A model generated the notes under the pieces. The model was not told where the DNA came from. It made no database searches and saw nothing but the letters and a program-made list of their open reading frames with translations. The translations under genes were made by a program, and so were the position numbers. From the NCBI GenBank assembly GCA_016929985.1, contig JAFGIH010000008.1:1-5284 (forward strand): a stretch of 5,284 nt of DNA. The letters run 5' to 3'. This DNA comes from Thermoleophilia bacterium. Lineage in GTDB: Bacteria; Actinomycetota; Thermoleophilia; RBG-16-64-13. This document shows, piece by piece, positions 1-5,284 of the stretch. Positions within the stretch are counted from its first letter, which is position 1; each line of letters begins with the position of its first letter.

Positions 1-7
1 CCGGCAT
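1..7 (-). CDS. Start of the gene downstream of tatA (5' end only)
   Basis: On the minus strand an ATG at 7-5 is followed by CCG and one more base before the window ends, so only Met-Pro can be read. The start is believable because GGGAGG sits six bases upstream (19-14), one of the best Shine-Dalgarno sequences in the window. It lies 63 nt after the tatA stop codon on the same strand, so co-transcription is plausible. In many bacteria the gene after tatA is tatC, the multi-spanning Tat receptor. That is inference from gene order; the sequence itself does not identify the product. Confidence 0.6.
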
Positions 8-13
8 ATCTGT

Positions 14-19
14 CCTCCC
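14..19 (-). promoter_or_regulatory. Ribosome binding site of the gene downstream of tatA
   Basis: The minus strand reads GGGAGG, then ACAGAT, then ATG. This is a strong match to the anti-Shine-Dalgarno sequence at an ideal 6-nt spacing. It is the main evidence that a gene begins at position 7 and runs out of the window. Confidence 0.65.
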
Positions 20-70
20 TTGTGGGTGTTGGTGCGCCGCGCTAGGGGGGGCTTCGATGGTCGGTCTCGG

Positions 71-397
71 TCAGCTCCGGGTGTCCGGCTCGCTCTCCTC
101 GACTGTCGTGGTCGTTGCTTCGTCGGTCGCCACGGCATCGGTTGCCGTCATGCCCGCGGCGGCGTTCACGCCTGCGTCGGCCGTCATGCCCGCGGCGGCG
201 GTAGAGCCTGAGGTGGCGGGCTCATCTTCTTTCATGGCGGCCCGCATCTCTTCGGTGCCCTCTTTCAGGCCCTTCTTGAGACCGACGATCGATCTGCCGA
301 TGGACGACCCGAACTCAGGCAGCTTCTTGGGGCCGAACACCAGCAGGATGACGACTATGACAATCACGATCTCCCAAGGTCCGATCCAGCTGGGCAT
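71..397 (-). CDS. tatA: Sec-independent (twin-arginine) translocase subunit TatA
   Basis: This 108-residue protein is a TatA/TatE-type component of the Tat system, which moves folded proteins across the cytoplasmic membrane. Residues 8-21 form one membrane helix with an acidic residue near its start (E9). It is followed by the family hinge FGPKKLPEFG (21-30) and an amphipathic helix to about residue 50 (SSIGRSIVGLKKGLKEG), the standard TatA layout. From about residue 57 the tail is Ala/Thr/acidic and low in complexity, ending DTRS, and it contains a tandem repeat. The frame is open 11 codons further upstream, but the ATG at 397 has GAGGAG five bases before it and begins the protein exactly at the family N-terminus. 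The upstream neighbour is a helicase 117 nt away, and another gene begins 63 nt downstream. TatB is the alternative, but the short helix and hinge fit TatA better. Confidence 0.93.
   Translation of the reverse strand: MPSWIGPWEIVIVIVVILLVFGPKKLPEFGSSIGRSIVGLKKGLKEGTEEMRAAMKEDEPATSGSTAAAGMTADAGVNAAAGMTATDAVATDEATTTTVEESEPDTRS
144..200 (-). repeat. 36-bp-period tandem repeat in the tatA tail
   Basis: Positions 144-164 and 180-200 are identical over 21 nt, offset by 36 nt (12 codons). They encode two copies of a peptide centred on AAAGMTA at TatA residues 67-73 and 79-85. The offset is a whole number of codons, so the reading frame is kept. This looks like a slippage or duplication product in the unstructured tail. 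Confidence 0.85.
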
Positions 398-402
398 GGA
401 CT

Positions 403-408
403 CTCCTC
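403..408 (-). promoter_or_regulatory. Ribosome binding site of tatA
   Basis: The minus strand reads GAGGAG, AGTCC, ATG. The 5-nt spacing supports the ATG at 397 over the in-frame ATG at 430. Confidence 0.75.
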
Positions 409-439
409 GCTGTGGCTGTACCGTCTGCACTTGCGCAGC

Positions 440-468
440 ATTATCTCATCTACCCGTCTACTTCCCGA
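440..468 (-). promoter_or_regulatory. Possible weak promoter for tatA
   Basis: In the 117-nt gap between the helicase stop and tatA, the minus strand has GATAAT (445-440), five of six matches to the -10 consensus. A poor -35-like TCGGGA (468-463) lies 17 nt upstream. The predicted transcript would start about 35 nt before the tatA ATG. The gap suggests tatA may have its own promoter rather than depend only on read-through, but the -35 element is weak. Confidence 0.35.
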
Positions 469-515
469 CCTATGCACGGCTTCCACCGGTAGACGGTGCT
501 CGCTCCGACGTGTTC

Positions 516-2735
516 CTAGAGCGATTCTTTGAGCCGCCGCCGGATGTCTTCGGTGGTGACGGCGTCTTGGGGGTCGGGTCCGTCGGGCCCGTCTGGAGAG
601 GCTGTTGATCCGCCGATTACGTCCGCCGCAGTGCACAAGTCCATTGTGTGCCGCACCCCGGCAGAGACGAAACGGGTGGGTTGTGAGTAGCCATGGACAT
701 CGCTGAAACTGCGTGGGTGGGTGTAGTAGCGCAGGGGGTGGCAGACGTACAGCCAGTCTTTGGCGCGGGTGAGGGCCACGTAGAAGAGGCGGCGTTCTTC
801 TTCGATCTCTTCGAGCCGGCCGGTGGCCATGTCCGACGGGATGTTGCCGTCGGAAGCGTGGATGACGAAGACCACGTCCCATTCGAGGCCTTTGGCGGAA
901 TGCATGGTGGAGAGGATGAGGAAGTCTTCGTCGAGCAGTGGAGGTCCGGCAAGATCTTCGGTGTATGCGGGGGGATCGAGGGCGATCTCGGCTAGGAACC
1001 GAGAGCGGTCGGGAAAGCGCCCGGCCATCCATTCGAGTTGCTCGAGATCCATGAGCCGCGCACGGGCGTTGTCGTAGAGTCGTTCTAGGAGGGGCGCGTA
1101 GAACAGGCGGACGCGTTTGATCTGCGACGCGAGGTCGCCTGGCTCGCGCTCCGTGAGGTCGGTCATGAGGGGTACCAAGCCGGCCCAAGCTTCCGCCGAG
1201 GCAGGGGATGGGGCGGGCAATCCTGTCCAGGCTGCAAAGCCGGCGGAGGCCCCGGAGGGACCTGCCTCCGCCGGCGTGTCGCACCCTGTGTTGTCTGCCA
1301 GACGGTCCATGAGGGCCCGGGCCTTCTTGGGCCCGACGCCTGGTAGCAGCATAAGGAGCCGTGTGCCCGCCATCAGATCGCGGGGGTTCTCCGCCAGACG
1401 CAGGAACGCCATGAGGTCTTTCACGTGGGCCGTCTCCACGAAGCGGAGCCCTCCATACTTGCGGAAAGGGATGTTGCGTCGCGCGAGCTCCAGCTCCAAC
1501 GTCAGACTGTGATGGGATGCCCGAAAGAGCACGGCTTGACGCCGCAGGGCGAGGCCGGACTCGCGGTGTTCGAGCACCTGATGGATGACGAACTCCGTCT
1601 GCTCGTCTTCGTCGTCACAGGTGACGAGCTGCGGCCTGGCGCCATCCGGGCGCTGCGACCACAGGTTCTTGGCGTGTCGCTCGGCGGCTTCCGAGATGAC
1701 CTCGTTGGTGGTATCGAGAATGGGCTGGGTGCTGCGGTAGTTCTGCTCCAAGGTGACGACGCGGATGTCCGGGAACTGTTGCGGGAAGTCGAGGATGTTA
1801 CGGACCGTCGCCGCCCGGAACGAGTAGATCGCCTGGGCATCGTCGCCGACGGCGGTCAGCCGGATGCCGCCCGGGCAGAGCATCTGGAGGATCTCGGCCT
1901 GCAGGCGGTTGGTGTCTTGATACTCGTCAACGAGAACACAGTCGAACCGGCTACGGATGGAGCGGGCCGCGGCGGCGTCGGTCAGCAGACCGTGCCAGAA
2001 GAGCAGCAGGTCGTCATAATCGAGTACGTTATGGTCCGCCTTGTGGTCCACATAGGTGGCGAAGAGACGGCGCAGGTCGTCGATGTCGTCTTTGTACCAG
2101 GGGAAGTTGGTCTCGACTGTCTGATCGACAGGCTCGCGGGCGTTGACGCAGCGGCTGTAGATGTCCATGCAGGTGCCTTTGAGTGGAAAGCGGCGGTCGC
2201 TCTTGGCCAGGCCCAGGTCGGTTCGGAGGACCCCCAGAAGGTCTTCGGCGTCTCCGCGATCGAGGATGGTGAACGAGGGATCCAGGCCGATGGAGCGGCC
2301 ATGGAGGCGCAGGAGCCGTGTGCCGACGGCGTGGAATGTGCCGCCCCAGACCCTGCCAGATGCCGGCGTGGCTGCAATCTCTGTGCGACGCGATTCGGCC
2401 TCCAGACGTCTGAGTATGCCGTCCACGCGGCGGAGCATCTCGCTCGCCGCCCTGCGCGTGAAGGTGAGCAGCAGAATGCGGCTTGGATCGGCGCCGGTGG
2501 CGATCCTGTGCGCCACGCGGTGCGCGAGTGTGGCGGTCTTGCCCGTGCCGGCCCCGGCGACGATGAGAAGCGGCTTACTACCGTGCAACACGGCTTCGCG
2601 TTGCTGCTGATTCAGTTCGGCCAGGATTGTGCCGATGGCGGTCCCTTCGGCGTCCTCCTCCCTGTCGGTCGGGCTGTTGTCCACTTGAGCCGCGATCTCC
2701 CTAGTCGGGTGGTGCTTGTCACTCGCAGCAAGCAT
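516..2735 (-). CDS. UvrD/PcrA-family ATP-dependent 3'-5' DNA helicase (superfamily 1A)
   Basis: This 739-residue protein has the full UvrD/PcrA/Rep motif set in order: Q-motif LNQQQREAV (41-49), Walker A GAGTGKT (61-67), motif Ia LLTFTRRAASEM (89-100), Walker B VDEYQDTN (269-276), motif III GDDAQAIYSFR (298-307), motif IV QNYRS (331-335), 2B helix-hairpin-helix LLPGVGPKKA (463-472), motif V STMHSAKGLEWD (609-620) and motif VI EERRLFYVALTRAKD (646-660). The family unwinds DNA with ATP in repair and replication restart. Length is close to typical UvrD/PcrA. Residues about 483-520 are a Gly/Ala/Pro/Ser-rich insertion after the helix-hairpin-helix, and its DNA contains a perfect palindrome. The C-terminus is a short tail with PDGPDGPDP, and I see no obvious Tudor-like domain. 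The ATG at 2735 has no clear Shine-Dalgarno; a GTG at codon 18 (2684) is an alternative. Family is certain, but a specific UvrD or PcrA name is not. Confidence 0.96.
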   Translation of the reverse strand: MLAASDKHHPTREIAAQVDNSPTDREEDAEGTAIGTILAELNQQQREAVLHGSKPLLIVAGAGTGKTATLAHRVAHRIATGADPSRILLLTFTRRAASEMLRRVDGILRRLEAESRRTEIAATPASGRVWGGTFHAVGTRLLRLHGRSIGLDPSFTILDRGDAEDLLGVLRTDLGLAKSDRRFPLKGTCMDIYSRCVNAREPVDQTVETNFPWYKDDIDDLRRLFATYVDHKADHNVLDYDDLLLFWHGLLTDAAAARSIRSRFDCVLVDEYQDTNRLQAEILQMLCPGGIRLTAVGDDAQAIYSFRAATVRNILDFPQQFPDIRVVTLEQNYRSTQPILDTTNEVISEAAERHAKNLWSQRPDGARPQLVTCDDEDEQTEFVIHQVLEHRESGLALRRQAVLFRASHHSLTLELELARRNIPFRKYGGLRFVETAHVKDLMAFLRLAENPRDLMAGTRLLMLLPGVGPKKARALMDRLADNTGCDTPAEAGPSGASAGFAAWTGLPAPSPASAEAWAGLVPLMTDLTEREPGDLASQIKRVRLFYAPLLERLYDNARARLMDLEQLEWMAGRFPDRSRFLAEIALDPPAYTEDLAGPPLLDEDFLILSTMHSAKGLEWDVVFVIHASDGNIPSDMATGRLEEIEEERRLFYVALTRAKDWLYVCHPLRYYTHPRSFSDVHGYSQPTRFVSAGVRHTMDLCTAADVIGGSTASPDGPDGPDPQDAVTTEDIRRRLKESL
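1239..1275. repeat. Perfect 12-bp inverted repeat inside the helicase gene
   Basis: GCCGGCGGAGGC at 1239-1250 and its exact reverse complement at 1264-1275 flank a 13-nt loop. The element lies in the helicase insertion and encodes residues about 487-499 (TPAEAGPSGASAG). A partial third copy of the arm (GCTTCCGCCG, 1189-1198) lies nearby within the same insertion. It could be a REP-like or other coding-region palindromic element, or a product of GC-rich composition. Confidence 0.6.
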
Positions 2736-2789
2736 ACAGGCCGCGCCGGACAGAAGGCGGCACTGGTGGCGGGATGCGCACGCCCCGGA

Positions 2790-2817
2790 TTGACCGCGGT
2801 CGCGGCGGGCCTATAAT
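2790..2817 (+). promoter_or_regulatory. Near-consensus sigma-70-type promoter of the PPC/SLH gene
   Basis: A -35 box TTGACC (2790-2795) matches five of six consensus bases and a -10 box TATAAT (2812-2817) matches all six, with a 16-nt spacer. Transcription should start near 2824, giving a leader of about 42 nt before the ATG at 2866. A promoter this close to consensus in GC-rich sequence suggests strong housekeeping-type expression, as expected for an abundant surface protein. The reverse strand here offers only poor -10-like matches for the divergent helicase gene. Confidence 0.85.
2792..2801. promoter_or_regulatory. Palindrome GACCGCGGTC overlapping the -35 box
   Basis: This perfect 10-bp palindrome covers the last four bases of the -35 element and the first six of the spacer. 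A dimeric regulator bound here would block RNA polymerase. The position fits an operator, but short GC palindromes are common in GC-rich DNA and no regulator is encoded nearby. Confidence 0.25.
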
Positions 2818-2835
2818 CGAGACGGAGCTTACCTC

Positions 2836-2850
2836 ATGAAGCGGACTTGA
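2836..2850 (+). other. Possible four-codon leader ORF (MKRT)
   Basis: Within the predicted leader of the PPC/SLH mRNA, ATG AAG CGG ACT TGA forms a complete mini-ORF that ends 15 nt before the main start. GGAG lies eight bases upstream of its ATG, but that is almost at the predicted transcript start, so efficient initiation is doubtful. It may be chance. Confidence 0.15.
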
Positions 2851-2854
2851 CCAC

Positions 2855-2859
2855 GGAGG
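2855..2859 (+). promoter_or_regulatory. Ribosome binding site of the PPC/SLH gene
   Basis: GGAGG ends six bases before the ATG at 2866. It fixes this start in preference to the later in-frame ATG codons inside the signal peptide. Confidence 0.8.
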
Positions 2860-2865
2860 CGCGCG

Positions 2866-3966
2866 ATGAACACCCGGTTCGGCATAAGCATCGGAAGCGT
2901 GACCAGGCGCAGAGTGGGGTTGGTCATGGTCTTGGTCGGGATAGTCATGGCGCTGGTCACGTGCGCCATGATGTCTATGGGGGTCTCATCCGCCCGGGCC
3001 CTGGTCCCGCTCCTCAACCCTGACGAGCCGAACGACAGTTTCCCTGCTGCCACGCAGCTCCAGAACGGGTTGGAGATCTGGGGCGTTATCCCCGAAGCAG
3101 GCGACGAAGACTTCTTCTATCTGGATGTCCCGAGCCGGAGTCGGGTCACCGTGGAGTTCAACACCCAGGGTATGCCCAGGGAGTGCGGGCTGGCGTTCAT
3201 GGCCAAAGGCGGCGATGTGATCGCCGACCTCGACTGGGAGAAGCGCTACGACGACGACGGGAGCTTCATCGCCGACGGGATCGTCGGACCCGGACGGCTC
3301 TTCGCAATGGTCTCAGCGGGCAGCGGGCAGGCCGGTGTAGAGGTCTATACGATCGAAGTGACGTACGAAGCCGCGGGGACTACCGCCTCCTTTCCCGACG
3401 TACCGATGGGCTCGCCGTACTACGATGCCGTGATGGGCCTGGCGGATGAGGAAGTGGTCTCCGGATACAAGGACGGCCGGTTCGGCCCCAGCGATTTCGT
3501 GACCCGCCAGCAGTTTGCCAAGATGATCGTGCGGGCGGTGGGCTACCCGGTATTCACCAGCGACGTCTGCCCGTTCACCGATGTCTCCAAGAGCTACCCC
3601 GGCCACTATGTGGATGCGAATGATCCTCTCTACCCTGATCACTACATCGCCGTCGCAGCAGAGCATCACATCACGGTAGGTTTGACCCCCACCACGTTTG
3701 GACCGTACCGGAACATCACGATGGCTCAGGTCGTGACCATGGTGGTGCGCACGGCTATCGACCTCGGCCTATGGGACTCTCCTCCCCACGCGTTCGAGCC
3801 CCCGTTCGATGACTTTGGTGAGCCCCACTATCCCTATGCGCGCATGGGCGCGGCGCACGGTCTCTTCAACGGCTACCCGGGGCCGTGGGACTGGTTCGTA
3901 CCGGCAACGAGAGGCCAATGCGCCTTCTTCATCTGGAAGCTCATGGGCGCCTACAACGTTGACTGA
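2866..3966 (+). CDS. Exported PPC-domain protein with three C-terminal SLH motifs
   Basis: This 366-residue protein begins with a signal peptide: basic RRR at 14-16, a hydrophobic core at 17-38 and a likely signal peptidase I site after ARA (43-45). Residues about 50-168 resemble the bacterial pre-peptidase C-terminal (PPC) beta domain, with the opening NPDEPNDSFPAATQL and the DEDFFYLDVP and RVTVEF strands. Three SLH motifs follow at about 175-226 (FPDVPMGSPYYDAV...VTRQQF), 236-298 (FTDV...ITMAQVV) and 313-363 (FDDF...ATRGQC). SLH motifs usually bind pyruvylated wall polymers and hold proteins on the surface. The second motif has TMAQ where TRAE is typical and may bind less well. No catalytic domain is visible, so a structural or adhesive role is inferred. 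It has its own strong promoter and converges on a second SLH gene. A lipoprotein is unlikely because the only candidate, LVTC, has Thr before Cys. Confidence 0.9.
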   Translation: MNTRFGISIGSVTRRRVGLVMVLVGIVMALVTCAMMSMGVSSARALVPLLNPDEPNDSFPAATQLQNGLEIWGVIPEAGDEDFFYLDVPSRSRVTVEFNTQGMPRECGLAFMAKGGDVIADLDWEKRYDDDGSFIADGIVGPGRLFAMVSAGSGQAGVEVYTIEVTYEAAGTTASFPDVPMGSPYYDAVMGLADEEVVSGYKDGRFGPSDFVTRQQFAKMIVRAVGYPVFTSDVCPFTDVSKSYPGHYVDANDPLYPDHYIAVAAEHHITVGLTPTTFGPYRNITMAQVVTMVVRTAIDLGLWDSPPHAFEPPFDDFGEPHYPYARMGAAHGLFNGYPGPWDWFVPATRGQCAFFIWKLMGAYNVD

Positions 3967-3988
3967 GGCCGTTGGCCCCGCCGGCTCA
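3964..3988. terminator. Weak hairpin across the convergent stop codons
   Basis: TGAG-CCG (3964-3971, with one bulged G) can pair with CGGCTCA (3982-3988) around a 10-nt loop, so the two opposing stop codons form the base of the stem. Neither side has a run of T, so a classical intrinsic terminator is not supported. It is the only candidate in the 19-nt gap between these convergent genes. Confidence 0.25.
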
Positions 3989-5284
3989 TTCGTAGGTGAG
4001 GTCGTACGTGTTGCCGTGCAGGTTGTTTGAACCGATGATGGGGTACGAATCGGCGCCCACGTAGATGCCCCAGTGGTTGTCATAGCACTCGTTGTCTTCC
4101 GCGGTGCCGTCTGACTGGTCGGCGAAGTAGATGCCGGCCTCACCATTGGAGCTGCATTCGTTGCCGATGAGTTCGCCGTACGAATATCCAAACAGGGCGA
4201 TCCCGTCTTTCGTGTTTTGGGAGAGCGTGCAGTCCTCGATGGTGATTTCCGCAGCGTCGGCGGCGGCGATACCATCGTTGCCGTTGGAATCGCAGGTGCA
4301 TCCTGTGATGGTCCCGGTCGATTCATCCCAGAAGCAGATACCGCTTTGAACGTTCTCCGAACACACACTGTTGCCTATCTGCAGGTCCGATGCTTCTTCG
4401 ATATCGATGCCGTGTAGGTCGTTCTGGGTGAACACGCTATCGATAACCGCGCCGAAGGAATAACCATAGAGGTACAGACCGGCGCCTTTGGTGTCATTCA
4501 GCCGCGAGCCCCCGGTCAGGTAGCACCGTCGCAGACCGAGATCGGCATCGTAAGCCACGATGACATTGGAGGGACTGCTCGTGGCGGTGCTGACAAACCG
4601 GATGTCTTCCGCGTAGAACGCGCATCGGTAGATATCTATCACGTCGCCCGCGAACCGTATCGTCGTGCTGTTCGGCCCCTGCATGGCGTTGCCGATGAGC
4701 GACAGATCGTATTCGACCATGAGCGTGCTCGTGAGAGTGAAGGTACCGGCTCCCAGATAGACGGTTGCCCCCGGCGCGACCGCGGCGACGGCTGCCTCGA
4801 GGGTGGGATAATCGCCGCTGCCGTCGGGATAGACCCAGACTTCATCGGACGGCTGCACTGGCGCTCCCTCCAGCAGGTCAAGGAGGTTCCAGAGTATCTG
4901 GGCGACCTCCCCGCGGGTGGCGTCGGCCGTGGTGCTCCAGCTGGGGCCCATGCCGATGAGGTCATCGAGTAGCCCATTGTATTCAGCTATGCGTAGGTTC
5001 TCCCCATGAGGCTCGGCAACGCCGTCGAAGAGCGACAGAGTGCCGGGAGAGGGATCCCAGAGCGTCCCCGGGTACAGACTCTCGGCGCCCCTCACGACCA
5101 TGCTCACTACCTGGTCGCGGCGGATGGAGTTCCAGGGCGCGAACAGAGTCTGAGTGGCGTTGGTGCCGTAGGTGATGCCGTAGTCATAGGCCGCCTTCAC
5201 GTACTTGTGCGGATAGCCGTTGGCATCGGGCGACCCGAGGTCGGTGAAGCGCGTGGCGGTGGAGGGATCCGGGATGATGTCCAG
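3986..5284 (-). CDS. Surface protein with SLH motifs and a right-handed beta-helix domain (5' end missing)
   Basis: The frame is open from the stop at 3986 to the window edge, giving 432 complete codons with no start. The GTG at 5200 lies inside an SLH motif (FTDLGSPDANGYPHKYVKAA) and is not a real start. Visible codons 13-69 and about 83-138 are two SLH motifs, with IRRDQ and ATRGE in place of the usual ITRAE; more may lie upstream. Codons 149-181 (VWVYPDGSGDYPTLEAAV...GATVYLGAGTF) are a typical first turn of pectate-lyase-like beta-helix proteins. Codons 267-426 are seven regular PbH1-type coils, and the protein ends a few residues later (YDLTYE). Beta-helices of this kind bind or cleave polysaccharides or act as surface stalks. 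I see no obvious catalytic residues, so activity is unassigned. An N-terminal signal peptide should lie outside the window. The SLH part resembles that of the convergent neighbour. Confidence 0.9.
   Translation of the reverse strand: MDIIPDPSTATRFTDLGSPDANGYPHKYVKAAYDYGITYGTNATQTLFAPWNSIRRDQVVSMVVRGAESLYPGTLWDPSPGTLSLFDGVAEPHGENLRIAEYNGLLDDLIGMGPSWSTTADATRGEVAQILWNLLDLLEGAPVQPSDEVWVYPDGSGDYPTLEAAVAAVAPGATVYLGAGTFTLTSTLMVEYDLSLIGNAMQGPNSTTIRFAGDVIDIYRCAFYAEDIRFVSTATSSPSNVIVAYDADLGLRRCYLTGGSRLNDTKGAGLYLYGYSFGAVIDSVFTQNDLHGIDIEEASDLQIGNSVCSENVQSGICFWDESTGTITGCTCDSNGNDGIAAADAAEITIEDCTLSQNTKDGIALFGYSYGELIGNECSSNGEAGIYFADQSDGTAEDNECYDNHWGIYVGADSYPIIGSNNLHGNTYDLTYE
4007..4486 (-). repeat. Seven beta-helix coils with a 23-residue (69-bp) period
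   Basis: Read on the minus strand, six consecutive coils are exactly 23 residues and the last is 22. The rough consensus is xxGIxxxxxSxGxIxxNxCSxN. Coil openings are GAGLYLYGYS, LHGIDIEEAS, QSGICFWDES, NDGIAAADAA, KDGIALFGYS, EAGIYFADQS and WGIYVGADS. Coils 1 and 5 are the most alike (YGYSFGAVI and FGYSYGELI). Cys occupies coil position 19 in coils 2, 3, 5 and 6, and position 17 in coils 3 and 4. Confidence 0.85.

Noticed and set aside
454..496. Inverted repeat CCGTCTA/TAGACGG in the helicase-tatA gap
   Set aside because: The arms are 7 bp with a 29-nt loop and no T-run follows on the minus strand, so it is not a convincing terminator. The CACCG/CGGTG hairpin at 484-498 is also short and lacks a T-run.
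364..1284. 306-codon minus-strand frame overlapping tatA and the helicase
   Set aside because: The product is dominated by Arg, Pro and His, typical of an out-of-frame reading of GC-rich DNA, and it conflicts with two clear genes.
1425..2816. Long open frame of 463 codons on the plus strand opposite the helicase
   Set aside because: It is antisense to a gene with all superfamily 1 helicase motifs. Its product shows no recognisable domain, and long antisense frames are expected in GC-rich coding sequence.
2790..2856. TTGACC(G/A)CGG occurring at 2790 and again at 2847
   Set aside because: The second copy overlaps the approach to the ribosome binding site, has no -10 box downstream, and a 9-of-10 match in GC-rich DNA can be chance.
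2736..2866. SOS (LexA) box upstream of the helicase gene
   Set aside because: I looked for CGAAC-type and CTG-type LexA sites on both strands of the intergenic region and found none.
2899..2985. Twin-arginine signal in the PPC/SLH protein, tempting because tatA is close
   Set aside because: TRRRVGL has the arginines but lacks the Phe-Leu part of the Tat motif, and the core is long and very hydrophobic. A Sec signal peptide is more likely.
3769..4368. 199-codon minus-strand frame across the convergent junction
   Set aside because: It overlaps the ends of both SLH genes in a different frame, is rich in Thr, Ser, Pro and Arg, and shows no domain.

Overview
The window looks like GC-rich bacterial chromosome. 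It holds a UvrD/PcrA-type helicase, a Tat translocase subunit and two surface proteins with S-layer homology (SLH) domains. The SLH wording (for example TPTTFGPYRNIT...QVVTMVVR and PHGENLRIAEYNGLLDDL...ATRGEVAQILWNLL) recalls SLH proteins of environmental Actinomycetota such as Coriobacteriia or Geothermincolia-like lineages. That assignment is from memory and is tentative. There is no rRNA, tRNA, transposase, CRISPR array or phage gene.

The left part (1-2735) is a minus-strand block. Reading leftward it contains a full-length superfamily 1 helicase (2735-516), a 117-nt gap with a possible weak promoter, tatA (397-71), a 63-nt gap, and the first codons of another gene (ATG at 7-5) behind a very good ribosome binding site. 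In many bacteria tatA is followed by tatC, but only two codons of the next gene are visible.

The middle (2736-2865) is a divergent intergenic region. It carries a near-consensus vegetative promoter (TTGACC, 16-nt spacer, TATAAT) that drives the plus-strand gene. A 10-bp palindrome overlaps the -35 box.

The right part holds two convergent genes for exported surface proteins. The plus-strand gene (2866-3966) encodes signal peptide, PPC domain and three SLH motifs. The minus-strand gene (3986 to beyond 5284, 5' end missing) encodes SLH motifs followed by a right-handed parallel beta-helix with coils of almost exactly 23 residues. Their stop codons are 19 nt apart. Their SLH segments align with each other over about 110 residues, so they are probably paralogous anchoring modules carrying different passenger domains. 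They would be exported, probably by Sec, and held on the cell wall by the SLH motifs.

I see no clearly undescribed system here. The most noteworthy points are the shuffled SLH module, the regular beta-helix with its cysteine ladder, a perfect long palindrome inside an insertion of the helicase 2B region, and a tandem repeat in the TatA tail.
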